DNA of 64,000 bases from the NCBI GenBank assembly GCA_025738555.1, contig JAOVFP010000005.1, positions 2,728,001-2,792,000 of the forward strand, given 5' to 3'. Position 1 is the first letter of the stretch. The number at the start of each line of letters is the position of its first letter. Positions 1 to 11,965 of this stretch are shown piece after piece. The notes beneath the pieces are model-generated. The model had not been told where the DNA came from, made no database searches, and saw nothing but the letters and a program-made list of their open reading frames with translations. The DNA comes from Cyathus striatus (Eukaryota; Basidiomycota; Agaricomycetes; Agaricales; Nidulariaceae). Both the position numbers and the translations under genes were made by a program.

Positions 1-1749
1 CATGCTTCCTGAAATAAATAGCAGAATCCGTGTCTAGTGCCAAAACCTCATCCGCCTGCACATTCTGTTTATAATCATTAATGGATATGCACAACCTCCG
101 AAGAGCAGCGATGCGTCGATCCCTGAGATTTGCCTGTCTACGTGCTAGCACAAAGTCCTTCAATCCTTGCTCCGTTATTCCTGTAAGAAGATTATAGTCG
201 CATTCGAGTACCGCTAACTGTGGGCAAATGATATCAGAATACTCTTTTCCTGCAGGCGATAGAGCGGACAATAGCTCATCATTCATGATACGGTTAAAAT
301 GATGAAGATGGATCTGTGGTGTCGACCATTTATTACGCTTGATGTTGGTCGAGGCAATCATCAGACTTGTTATATGTGGTATGTTCTGCATGACTTGCAG
401 CATTTCAGCAGATGATGACAGCCAATGTGGCATATAAAGTCCCAGTGATACACCACCTCTACTAGCATGCAGCACGACCTTCAGTATATCTTCAGCCAGT
501 GTGAAGTCGATACGCCTGCCTCCCGTAAACTCGAAATCAAACTGCTGAATAGATGGGAGATACAGGTGTTTCACGAAGTCCACAGAGTCAGGCGTTGGTG
601 GAAGCGACAGGCTTAGCATGATCAAATGGTGAAGTGGAATAATGTGTTGCGGCCATGTATAAGTAGCAAAACTTATGATACCAGAGTTGCCTTCGTTCGA
701 TACCACATTCAACTTCAATGTCTTCAAAGCCAGGCAGTGACAAATAACTGCAGATGACACATCGCATAATTTCACTGGGATATAGTCAAACGAATGGAGT
801 TCTAGGGTCAATTCGGTTAGTTGTCCCCAGACATGTTTTGGGGTTGAAGATACGGTTATAGAGCTGGCATTGATACCGCTAATCGTAGCAGTAGTAACCT
901 GCGAAGAAAAAGGCCAACAATGTCGCTCCATTGCACCAATCGTGTATTCTGATTAACACCAATATGTATATTCCTTAGCATTGCCATGCATTCAGCTGTC
1001 AGACCGTCCGGACTACTCCTGAGTAAATCATTTAAAGTGCCCGCAGTGACATACATGTCAATATCACGCCAACGTTTGTGGTATGGCACTATGGTGTTGC
1101 TAATAAAAGATAAACATAATTCCCGATATTTCTGAGTGTGATTGTCGTATTGTTTAGCAACTTCAGCTTGAAGGTGAATCAGAGCCCAGTTAACGCTCTG
1201 ATAAATGGATATAGATAAAGGATGTGCGCCAGCTCGTTCTAGCCACTCCATTGCACCAACTTCACGCTGGGTGAGTTTAAGACGCAATAGAGCTTCACGC
1301 TCTGAAAGATAGCTGGTGGGATAAGGATAACTGTGGGCATCGAAACTGGGAAAAACGATATGAATAGCAGCCCACAACCGAGGTGTCGAGTGAGCAATAT
1401 TTCTCCAGGAACTGCTGATTTGAGTTAACAGCATAGGTACTTCTTTGGCACTCATACAAGGATTGCGATCTGGAGGAAGGCATGCTAGGAAAATCACCTC
1501 GAGGATATCGCGATTGAGCTTTCGAATAGGTGATAGCAAAGCGCGGTGCTGTTCAGCAAGGTCGGATATTTTCAGTCGTTTGGCATTCAGAAGGTCCAAC
1601 TGTCGATGAAGTTGGTTTATTTCTACATCGATGGCATGGACTTCTTTAGATGAGATCTCTAAGAAATCCTGGATTTGCCGTGCCTCATCGACTGAGGGAA
1701 CGTAGTTGGTGCCAAGGTGTTGTTGGAATGAGGAGGTCATGTCTGTCAT
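1..1749 (-). pseudogene. F-box/LRR-like protein, copy A (frameshifted, cut by left edge)
   Basis: Mushroom-type F-box protein, presumably a substrate receptor of an SCF ubiquitin ligase (family inference). The start is the ATG at 1749, because the paralogue at 5047-6858 begins with the same residues (MTDM-SSFQQHLGTNYVPSV). A short coiled coil (about residues 20-55) precedes the F-box-like motif LLSPIRKLNRDILEVIF at about residues 58-75; an LRR-like C-terminal part follows. The frame is lost at about 904-911 (plus strand gcgaagaaaaagg), where the paralogue has one more base. Beyond that point the other frame stays open and homologous all the way to base 1, so there is a single 1-nt lesion and the gene continues past the edge. 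Upstream, GTGAGT...TGCAG just before the ATG suggests a 5'UTR intron, as in copy B. A sequencing error in the A-run is the main alternative to a true pseudogene. Confidence 0.8.
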
Positions 1750-2254
1750 TGTCTGAGACCTGCACGTTGAAAGAATGAAAGAAGACTCACACTGAGCTCG
1801 GCACCTGTACGTCGATGATCGCAAGATCGACAACTGCTGTACGTTGCTATACTTGTGCGGTCACGACGTTGATCGTAATCACCAAGTTGTTCCCATGTAG
1901 CATGATAATCATTCCCACAAGCTTCAGGCGCCAGTTAGTTATGTTGACGCCAACCGTCGCACTGCAGTCTGCACATAAAGGATACTCGACATCATTCGTG
2001 GAAGAAATCTAATAATAGGATACGATATGATCGTCAGCTGAGACCTTCTTAAAGATGTAGTGCACAGCGGCACTACGCATATCGTTGAAGGTTGGTAATA
2101 TAAGATACTATTCTCTGTCAGTGGTGGGTGTATCCGCCATGATAGTTATCCTTTTCGAATCGGACTCCTTCGAGTACAAATGCGTGAGCCACCTCGCGTT
2201 AACAAGGAGCGCGGTTCCTAGAAATATATGATAATGCGAGTCGTCATAGTTTAT

Positions 2255-2940
2255 CTATACCAACATCACATTTGACTTTGATCGCCACACCCAATTCACA
2301 TCAAGATATTCCTTGAATTCAGGTAGAGCTCGCCGGATCACAAGCAGCCACTCAGTATCTGGTTTGCACTCTATAAACGTAGCCTTCAGCACTTCCCAAG
2401 GTTCGGGCATCCACCCAGCATACTCCCAATCAATCAAACAAAGTCGTGCTTTCCCAGCTTTCCACGCGCCAACGCCACCAGGTAAATTATATTCCTAGGG
2501 TAGACATCCCCGTGACAGAAAGCGATAGGAACAGGTTTCTCGATAATAGATTGGATAAGAGTGCAAACGGTATCGCGGTTGCGAGATGTGTCTAGCCCTT
2601 TCCATACTTGAGCAAAAAAGTCGTGCGTGGTAAATAGTTTGAGCTCGTCTTCAGTAACCCAGGACATACGCGGATCGTTTATATTTCCACCGGTAGCGTT
2701 ACAGATGACTCGTTGGTGAGAAGAAATTTGACAACGAAGTTCTCTGGGTTGGGTTTGTAAGTCCAATTCAAAGCGCCTCCAATCCTGCGCGGAGATATCC
2801 TCTATAACGTGGGACCATTTTAATGCGAGCCCCAGAGGAAGACAGTGAACGATAGAATGAATAAGCCAGCCCCAGCGAGTGCCAAATTCAGCGAGCAGTT
2901 GTACAACTTCGTTTGAGGAAATTTGGAAGATAGTCAGCAT
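2255..2940 (-). pseudogene. APH/choline-kinase-like phosphotransferase relic
   Basis: Remnant of a fungal phosphotransferase-family (APH fold) protein. The catalytic loop reads FCHGDVYPRNII (HGDxxxxN) and, after a 1-nt frame change near 2485-2492, the metal-binding block LIDWEYAGWMPEPWEVLKA follows in another frame. A 1-nt loss in the T-run at about 2488 would explain the change. The N-terminal lobe is also shortened: LPLGLALKWS runs almost directly into the region before the catalytic loop, so most of the usual ATP-lobe and hinge is missing. It lies inside F-box duplication unit A, and the matching place in unit B (about 7140-7500) lacks it. Intact members of the family phosphorylate small molecules; this copy is very unlikely to be active. 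Confidence 0.65.
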
Positions 2941-5046
2941 ATTCCGAATGATTAAAATGTGATAGGGGGTTGAGTATGCATCCGTAGTAGGGGAGGATCT
3001 ATAGATGCGTGTAATAAAGTGTTACAAAGGTTCTGTCAGAATTGTAGATTATTCATTACCTTCATCATCCACATTCAAATGAAAATTAGTCAAACGGAAG
3101 GACAATTGAACGAAAAGCTATTGTAACTTATGTTTGTCAAGTTTCTGTCTAGTTATGGTTACTGTTACGCGAGATTTCCAAGACTTCGCCTAGGTTGAAA
3201 GCTGTGCTTATGTCAAGATGGAAGCAAGGTGGAAGTTGGGTAGAAGAACGAATGCGAAAGAATTCAATGTTTCAAGGTCAAAGACATCTAATCTTAACAA
3301 AGTCAAACAGTTACAGGACCCAGTTGCATCCCAGTGCTATTTGCTAGTTTCAAACTTATCTCTATCTGCTGGTTTAGAGGCGTCAGTGTGCACTGGCAAA
3401 TATACTCATCTAAAATGCACGGATACTTCTCCCACTATGGTCATTCAACATGCATAGCGCTGTGCTTGCAGTAGATACGTGACAAAAAAAAAAGTACTTA
3501 GTTGATATCTTCAATGAGCCCCGTCGTATCATTCCAAACTTCATGTGCCACGAAGGAGCCGCCAATGGCTAATCCTACTGTATGTCATCTCCCTCTTTTC
3601 CCCATTCCTTACCTTATTTCCTGTTCTTCTGTCATAGCTGTCGCGGCGTATGGTACCCAATAACCGAAACAAATACAGGATTGGAGAGAAGGCCTTTTGA
3701 TGAGTATCTTGAATTTGTGCATAATACGGCTGGCGGGTTCACTTTGCCACGGTACCATGTATGCGATACAACTCAAGCTCTCAGAGTATGTTCAGGCGCC
3801 ACTAACAAGATATATAACGGAGCACATGCGTAATTAGGGAATAGCTATTTTCATAATCTACTCGTTACGTGCCAATCACAAACTACTTATAATTGTTATA
3901 ATTTCGTGTAAATCACCTGTTCGATCTGGTTGTAGCGGGACCTGGACTGAATAAACCTTTCTTCCTTCCAGGCTTTTGTCATGAAAGTTCAATTTAGCTT
4001 GGAAGGCATTAAGCCTTTACTCTCGTAATAATGCACCATAAGATAATTATAAGATAGTATTGAAAACATTACAATGAGACCGCAATTCATTGTAAGGTAT
4101 GGGCTTTCCTATAGTAAATTATAAGGCTACCGGGACTATACAAGAGATCTTAAGGTGTCTCTAAGATTATGGCGTAATTTAAGGGTAACAGCAATATTAC
4201 CCTACCCCCATATTCCATTGCAACATGCCTAATATATACATGTTACAGGAGTGTATTTATTGACTCTAAAGTAGCCTTTTAATATATTGGTGATATCAGT
4301 TTACTTGTCCACATTACCATTAGCCAGAAAGAACATAATTCTATGAATGGAAAAATATAATTTCATTACTACAATGGTTATATTTTATAAGGTTTGTGAC
4401 ATGGATTAACATTGTGAAGCAGCAGCGAGTAAAACTAGATAGAATCATTGACAAGCCTAGAGCATCTAAGCCTAACAGGACACAACCCAGAACTTAAAGC
4501 CGAGACTATGCAAGATCCGGTTGAGTGCTGACTAAAGCACCTACCTAAGACATATAAAAGGGCGACACTAGCAAGGGCATTATACTCGTCAAGTCTTCAT
4601 GGCTTGACTGAAGAACTATAGCCTGTAGGTAAGTTACATAACTTAAAGGTAAGCAATAAGATAATCTGGTAAGTACTATTCTTACTGTGTGTACTAATCT
4701 GTATTACTTATCCCCCTAAATAGACTGTAGTATTAGTTATACTGTATGTACGTAGGAAGAAATTAAGACTTTTTACATAATACTCAATGAAAATTTTCGC
4801 ATATGCTGGAAAGTTATTTGAACACTTATTTTCCCTTTTTGGATCGTTCTTATACAAGCCTAAAAGTCATTGAATGACATCGGCTTCAATGTAAGACTCA
4901 GTACTGGGCTTTACAAGTTATCACGCCTGTTAAAGTGCATTATGGGGCTCTCGGCGGATCCCCAATGTCGTCTAAGATTTCTTTCTCTTGGGGGGCGGGA
5001 AATGCCTTAAGGCGTTAACATGCACTGTAATGCGTTGGGTGGCAAA
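2941..5046. other. Non-coding stretch between F-box copies; part of segmental duplication
   Basis: No supported gene. Bases about 3270-3600 match about 7550-8075 (shared blocks around ttgctag-tcaaa, ctgctggt-tagaggcgtcag and gttgatatcttcaa), so unit A of the duplication reaches to about 3600. The AT-rich part 3840-4780 holds a TATAAAAG at 4553-4560 without a following gene and could be an LTR remnant; no paired repeat was found to prove it. Confidence 0.45.
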
Positions 5047-6858
5047 CTAGGTTTTCATGACATTCAAGCCTTCCCTGGGAGAAAGTGATTCATTTGCGCG
5101 CTTCCTGAAATAAAGAGTGGAATCCTCTAATGACACCTCATCATCCATCTGTACATCCTGTTTATAATCATTGATGGACATGCACAACTTCCGAAGAGGA
5201 ACGATGTGTCGATCGATAAGATGTGCATGTCTACGCGCCTGCACTAATTCCCTCAACCCCTGCTCTGATATTTTTGTCATATAAACATGATCGAAGTCTA
5301 GCACCTCTAGCTGTGGACAAATGATCTCAGAATAGTTTTTTCCCGCAGGCGAGAAAGCAGACAATAGGTCGTCATTAAGGAGACGTTGAAATTCAGAAAG
5401 ACTCGACAATGATGTTGAGTAACTGTCTTGCTTGATTCTGGTAGAGGATAGCTTCAGGCTTGTTAAATATGGTATGTGTTGGAGGACTTACAGCAATTGA
5501 TCCGACGATTTTATCCAATATGGATCATATAGTCCCAACGATACACCACCTCCACTAGCACGCAGTGCCATCTTCAATATTTCTTCAGCCAGTGTGAACT
5601 GCCCGGTTTCACGACGTCGAGGACTTTTAAACTCGAAATCAAACTGCCGAATAGAGGGGAGATATAGATGTTTTACGAAGTCCACAGCGTCACTTGTTGG
5701 TGGTAGCGACAGGCTAAGCATGGTCAATTGATGAAGTGGAATATCTGCCATGGTTTGTGGCCATGTGTTAATGTCAACAAAACTGTTTTGGTCCAAGAAA
5801 TCGGTTCTTCCATGTAACGCATTCAACTTCAATATCTTCAAAGCCAGGCAGTGACAAATGACCGTAGATGAAAGGTCGCACAAATTTACTTCGGTAGAGT
5901 CAAGTGTATGCAATTCTAGGTCCAATTCGGTAAGGTGTCCCCAGACATGTTTTGGGGTTGAAGATAGGTATACAGAGCTGACGCCAATACCGCTAATCGT
6001 AGCAGTGGTAACCTGCGGAGAAAGAAGGCCGACAATGTCTGTCCATTTCACCAATTGCATTCCACGGCCGATAATCTGAATAGCACTAATATGAACATGT
6101 TTTAACATTGTCATGTATTCAGCCTTCAGGCCATCCGGACCACTCCTGAGTAAACCGTTTAAGGTGTCTTTTGTGACATACATGTCAATGTCATGCCAAC
6201 GTTTGTGGTATGGCAATAGGGTGTTGCTAATAAAAGATAAATGTAATTCCTGAAATTTCGGGACGATATCATCGTATCTATCATTAGCCCAGTTAAGGCT
6301 CTGATAAATGGATATAGATAGAGGACGTGCACCAGCTCGTTCTAACCACTCCTTTGTACCAGCTTCACGCTGAGTGAGTTTGAGGCGCAATAGAGCTTCA
6401 CGCTCTGAAAGATAGCTGGCGGCAAGATTCGCAAAATGAAGGTATGTATTGACACTGGGAAGAACGATATGAATCGCTGCCCACAGACGCGGTGTCGAGT
6501 GAGCAATATTTCTCCAAGAGCTGCTGATTTGTGTTAACAGCATAGGTGCCTCTGTGGCACTCATACAGGGATTGCGATCTGTTGGAAGGCACGCTAGAAA
6601 AATCGCCTCGAGGATATCACGACTGAGCCTTCGAACAGGTGATAGCAAAGCGCGGTGCCGCTCAGCAAGGTCAGACAGTTTCAGTCGTTTGGCCTGCAGA
6701 AGTTCCAGCTGTTGACAAAGCTGGTTTATTTCTACATCGATGGCATGGACTTCTGTGGATGAGATTTCTAGAAAATTCTGGATTTGCCTTGCCTCATCGA
6801 CTGAGGGAACGTAGTTGGTACCGAGATGTTGTTGGAATGAAGAGTCCATGTCTGTCAT
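5047..6858 (-). pseudogene. F-box/LRR-like protein, copy B (in-frame TAA or new 54-nt intron)
   Basis: Paralogue of the F-box gene at the left edge. The start is the ATG at 6858 (MTDMDSSFQQ), the coiled coil is at about 20-55, the F-box-like motif LLSPVRRLSRDILEAIF at about 58-75, and an LRR-like half follows. The frame is open except for one TAA at 5488-5490, where copy A has CAA (Gln). The same frame continues to the stop at 5047, ending in NVMKT. The change also creates a consensus donor (GTAAGT), and the nearest suitable CAG lies 54 nt on, keeping the frame. Splicing that segment out would remove 18 codons and rescue the protein. Upstream, a donor (GTAAGT, about 6903-6908) and an acceptor (TCTCAG directly before ACAATG) indicate a 5'UTR intron. 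Either a nonsense allele or a young intron; transcript data would decide. Confidence 0.75.
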
Positions 6859-9800
6859 TGTCTGAGACTTGCAATTTGGAAGGACGAAAGAGGATCCACT
6901 GAACTTACCTGCATGTCGATGCTATTGTAGTAACAGCAAGATTGACAGTTGCTGTACACTGCTGTATAGTCACGATGTTGATAGTAATCATCATGTTAAC
7001 AATTCCCATCGGCTTCAGGTACCATCTATTTATATTAGCTACTGCATGAACCACACTCGTATGAGTGAAGCAGTAATAAAAGGAGCACATACTTGTACTT
7101 AATAATCTACCTGGGGCACCTTGTTGACGAAGCTTCATAATTAGCTTTCTGTACAGCGTTCACGTTCGACATTGGAATACGAACTACAGTATTCCTATCG
7201 TTCGGCGTCGCCCCTTACCTTAATCAGCCTCATAAATGCTAATTTTACGAGAAGTAAGTACTTACTGTCTATGGGCGTCCTAAGTATTGAACACGCTGAT
7301 GAACCTAAGCCGGAGTCAAGGCTCACCTTAGTAATTGTGTCTTACTCCAGGACATGTTTCGCTGGTGGCTAGGGTCACGGCGACATGAGGCAGGTCAGGT
7401 TGTTGGTGGCAATACGGCTATGATAGATACAATGAGCCGGCTGTTGTGAGATTTGTGGAAGACCTAATAATATAAACAACACGTGACGAGCGTCAGCCGG
7501 ACTCTTGGAGACTGGAATTGAGTTGAAGAAGGAATCGGATTCAACTTCAAAAGCATCTAATCCTAATAAAGTCAAACAATAGGAACGATGTCACTTCCTC
7601 CCAACCAACCCAAAACTCAACCAACTCCAACGTCCTCTCTTCTCCCTTTCGACGGAACTCTACCATGCTCTAAGTATCGATGTATCTTGGTACTCCGTTA
7701 CTGCAACATCGAATTATAGCACGATAAACATGTTTTTGGAGAAATAGTTCCAGTTTCTCATTTTCTCCGCATCTCAGTGCTCTTTGCTAGCTTCAAATCG
7801 TCTCCATCTGCTGGTCTAGAGGCGTCAGCGGACACTTGCAAACATATTCGCCTCTCAAATACATGGATACCCCTCCCACTATTGACATTGATGCGCAGCG
7901 CTGTGCTTGCAATAGCGAGATACTTACGTGTCATTACGTAGGCAGGTTCTGGACCGCCTCCGTCGCCGCAATAGCGTGTACAGTTGATATCTTCAACGGG
8001 CCTTGTCGTATTATTTCAAACATGCGCCATGAGGGAGCTGCCTAAGGCTAATCCTACCGTATGTCTTTCTCTTCCTCTTTTTCCATCCCCTACCTTCTTC
8101 CCTGTCCCCCTTTCCCCATCCCCTTCGCCTTATCCTCTCTCTGCTTTTCCATAAGCTACGTACTGAAATCGTTGTTTTGATAGAAATTATAACCCTACAT
8201 ACTTTCCTATGGCCACTTCTGCACGACCCTCAGCTACGTCTTCCTGAACCACGTAGCGAGCTCTGAAAGAAAGCACCTTGGCAGAGCATTCAGACTACAG
8301 TCCAAGTCGTCGTGTAATGGTGACCCGAGCATTACAGGACACATTCCTCGTCCGTGCGGGAGGTCTTGATGGCGGTGAGGACTTGGGTTGTGTGTTAGAT
8401 TACCGAGCTGGGGGGGAATGTCGATGTCTGCAGTAGAATCCGCGGGTTGAAAGGTGTGTTTCCTCTCTTGTTCCCTTTGTCTCTCTACTGTCCATCTTTC
8501 TCCATTTACTATATGCGCGTGTTCCTTACGTTCTTTTTCTATCTGCTTCCTTTCCTTGTGCTTCAGTGGGGTAAGACGACCCCACTCCTCGTTCTCTCGT
8601 TGTCTCTTCGCCAGCCCTCTCTTTTGTTTATGATGTCTATAGTTCCCATCGATCTCTCGTGGTTGAACGGCTCGCTAACTCCCTACCTTTGCTGTAGTCC
8701 GTGTCAAGGTGGTGGGCATCGTCGGCGCCGTGATGCACCATAACGTTTCACCCGTATAAATACTACAGTGATGGATATAAATATGGGCTTGGTTCAGTGC
8801 CCTTGTACTCTTGCTCCATGCTTCCCGATGCTCTGGTGGAACTTGCCGCATCCCGAGTCCTGGCTAGCTCTCGCTCCCGGCTGTGTTATCTAGACTCATG
8901 GGGTAGACAGCAGGAGGAATGGCGATGACGACATCGTCGCCATCCGACCCTTTCAATTGCCCAAACCCCGCTGCAGAATAATCTTTCTCAGACCTGAAAA
9001 TACACGCATAGGTGGATTAACAAACTTCAAACTCAATGTCACCATCGTCTCCCACTCCCGCACGCATGTATCTAGTTCGTCATACATTCGAGCAGATGAT
9101 ATCACGTAGCTGTTATGGTATATGACATCGGCCCTCTAAAAGTTCTGTGTCAGCGCCAACTCCCGGGAACACGAGTAGCGAGCCGCTTCAGCATACGGGA
9201 GGGAGCGTTGGAGGGCGTTGGTGTTCCGTATATTGCTTCGTCGTTGCGCACGGCGTATCTGATCTAGACTCGGGACTCAGGATTCGGAATGGAACTTGAA
9301 CTTGAACTCAAGTCTTGAAGGGAGGCCATTGCCAAGGAAGTCAAATGACTTTCAGTTTCGGGTGTTCAGTTACGTGATGTGTGAGATAAGATTAGATAGC
9401 TTAGCGATAGCTTCTTGACTAATTTCTGTATGTACGTATAGTTATATGTTTTTCTTCGAATTATTAAAGATGACTGTATAAATCTCCAGTTGTGATAATC
9501 AGTTTCGCGCCTTGAATCATGCATGTCATGATAGCTAGTTGATATTAAGACGTTCTTTACTGCATAATTGGTCTTTACTATTTAGTCATTCACTCCTGTT
9601 CTTCCTTACCTCCCGTCAACCACCATTTATATTCAACCATGAATCTTGACTGATGATAAATTGAAATCCAGAACAAGTCCACTCCTTTTTTCTGAAGAGG
9701 ATTTCGGTCGTGATTACCAAGCGCAATTCAGGGCTAACAGTCGAAGATTCTGCCAGTATCACGTATGGTTGGCCACGCAGAAAATAACTGTGGTCGAACT

Positions 9801-10406
9801 TCATTAAGATTAAAAATGCTGCGTAATGAAGTAGCTATACCTGATATACTTATATTGTAATAAGTAACAGCCTGAGCATGTGAAGCCAGTGCCACCCGCA
9901 GCTCCATTTAAATTAATTGTTCCCTATTTACTAACACTCAAAGAAAATCAGTAAAATCCTGCAGTTCAGAGCTTACGGACTGGAGAATATGTACGAGAAC
10001 TCCGGTACCAAGTATAGTTGACGACCGACTACGCAGATGATTGCCCAACAATTTTGATCTTTATGCGCGGGTGTAAACCCTACGGAGCAGCATTCAGTTT
10101 TCTCGACGTATTTCAACTTCCACAATTTCTACAAGGGAACCCATCCGCAGTCTCAATACAAAACGGAGTGGAAACAAGCAATACGAAGTCGTTTGTGCTG
10201 CATGGAGGTACGGTTATGCATTTAAAGTAAGGTGTGTAAATAGTGTTATTTTTAACTTGTCAGTTTATTAAAATCTATGGGGTGCCTGGCTGCGGATAAA
10301 TGTCGTCATAATTCGTAAATATTGGTAGGATATTAGTTTTAATTAGCGAGATTGCAGAAACTAATGGAAAAACGTCAACTGTAGAACGACAGACGAAACA
10401 AAAAAA
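6859..10406. other. Duplication unit B flank, then unassigned DNA
   Basis: 6859-8075 is the flank of F-box copy B and matches 1750-2240 and 3270-3600. From 8075 to 10406 no complete gene is supported. Pyrimidine-rich tracts at 8050-8160 and 8450-8660 give long but low-complexity open frames. Two coding-like blocks on the minus strand (about 8893-9000, beginning SEKDYSAAGFGQLKGSDGDD and ending at a stop; about 9175-9288, containing RYAVRNDEAIYGTPTPSNAP) may be exons of a decayed gene that I cannot name. Confidence 0.35.
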
Positions 10407-10778
10407 TTATACCCTCAAAGCATCTCTCGCAGCTGAATCTCTTGCAGACGCCTTGTTTGGACCCACGCCAGTTCCTAAAACTTGCCCTAGAACTGGTAGA
10501 TTTATGAATTTGTCATAAGTATATTCGCCGTACACTCGGAAAACGGTGCGGACATTTGCATTGTATAGTCCAGACTGGTGCATGGGGAGGTCCCGAGCTG
10601 TATTGCGCCCAAGTTAATAGATGACTTTGTTGTGTTTCTTCTAGGTCTGAGAAATATTTATTGGCTTTGGTTCTGCGGTACAGCGTGGCCCACGTACAGC
10701 TATTCAGTTCAGAGACACCTACCCAACACTCAGTTCTGCATTACCGCCAAGTAGTAACGAAAATCTCGTACCTGACAT
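10407..10778 (-). CDS. Small single-dsRBM protein (68 aa)
   Basis: Four exons: 10772-10778, 10698-10718, 10554-10646 and 10407-10492, joined by introns of 53, 51 and 61 nt with standard ends and matching phases. The 68-residue product begins MSGVSELNSYLEE and is essentially one double-stranded RNA-binding motif. It has helix 1 (ELNSYLEET), the beta region with the hallmark SGPPHAPVWTIQCK, the loop GQVLGTGVGPNK, and helix 2 ASARDSAARDAL with the expected basic and alanine positions. The stop is the TAA at 10407-10409. The family binds dsRNA in Dicer, PKR, ADAR and small stand-alone proteins. Here no catalytic domain is attached, so a regulator or scaffold role in RNA silencing is an inference. 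The first exon is only 7 nt, so the start is less certain than the rest. Confidence 0.8.
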
Positions 10779-11965
10779 AATAGAAAACAATTTGGAGTTG
10801 GGAGCTTCTACAGATAGAAATAATCTGACCGGGTTTTATACTACCATGCTGCTGCTACGCAGCTGATACGCATACGGGTGGTTCCAGGTATTCCCCCGAG
10901 TGTTGACTCAGAACCCTTACTACATTGGATATCCTTGATGTTCGTCGACAAATGGATTAACTACGACTCATCCTTCGACAGCTTTACAGCTGTGGGCGCA
11001 TTATAATTTATGGGACAAACACCTACAATGTTGAGCACAAAAACCAAGATCGACTAAATAGTAAAGATTGGCGCGACCGCCCCGACGTGACACACTTCAT
11101 TTACCACGTGATCGTATTTTTCGAGTCAACAGACAGCAGTTCACTGATAAATATTGGTTAAATATGCATGGATCACAGCATGTAACAGCGTAACTACTAC
11201 TTCCATTTCACTTTTATTACGTCTGCACTCTGCGTGGGATATTTCCCCTCTCTTAGAAGTGTTATATGGCGAAAATTACACGCCTTATTCAGGATTACTC
11301 AGTCGAAGGTTCATCAAAATGGAGTCACTCATCATCGGTGTGGGCGTTGAAGCTTGAAGCTTAAAGTGCCACACTATACCTCAGATACCTCCGAGCCTCA
11401 TGGACACGTTACCTCGTGTATTTTATGCGGCGTCAGGTACGGGTTTTGGGGTGATATGATATAGCCTCGACTTCGACAGCACAAGGGAGGCATTGTCCCA
11501 AATCGGTTCTATGTGGGCTGTGATGCGCTCTTTTTTTAATCGCTTATACCATACTCCAATTTAACAGAAGGACATTCTACCAGTAGCTTAGCATGAGGCA
11601 TCGATTGGGGTGTAAAGACGAATAGAGTAATGTTGGAAGCGTTCGCGAGAAATTTCTGGAATAAAAATGGAGATGAGTGGCACTTCTGATATCTACACCA
11701 AATCGCACCACAGGTTAATCAAAAATTTGCCACGATCACTTTGAACGAGTCTATGGAATTTAAACAGCAATATTCTTGATTTCCCAGATGGAAACAAGCA
11801 CTTGCGTACATCAGACTAGCAGGTACTTATGTAAAACGAGAATAAAGAAGGTATAGAAATACAAGAATTAGTACTGGAAGAGGCCTTTCACTTGCTACCG
11901 TTCGGGTTACCATGAGAATTATTATACCATTGAAGCAGAAACGCATCCAAGGGTAATAGCTGAAG
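10779..11965. other. Intergenic, nothing recognised
   Basis: Upstream region of the dsRBM gene and 3' flank of the gene at 11966. I see no convincing exon, RNA gene or repeat in it. Confidence 0.4.

Noticed and set aside
3500..3580. RIIPNFMC reading on the plus strand resembling a cyclophilin motif
   Set aside because: Only eight residues match, the frame is closed on both sides and the duplicate at 7990-8040 does not keep the match; taken as chance.
4180..4780. Possible solo LTR with TATAAAAG at 4553
   Set aside because: No second LTR, no clear TG...CA ends with a target duplication and no retroelement coding; kept only as a remark on the region.
8447..8743. 98-codon open frame on the plus strand
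   Set aside because: Almost entirely Leu/Phe/Ser from pyrimidine-rich DNA; no start context, domain or splice partners.
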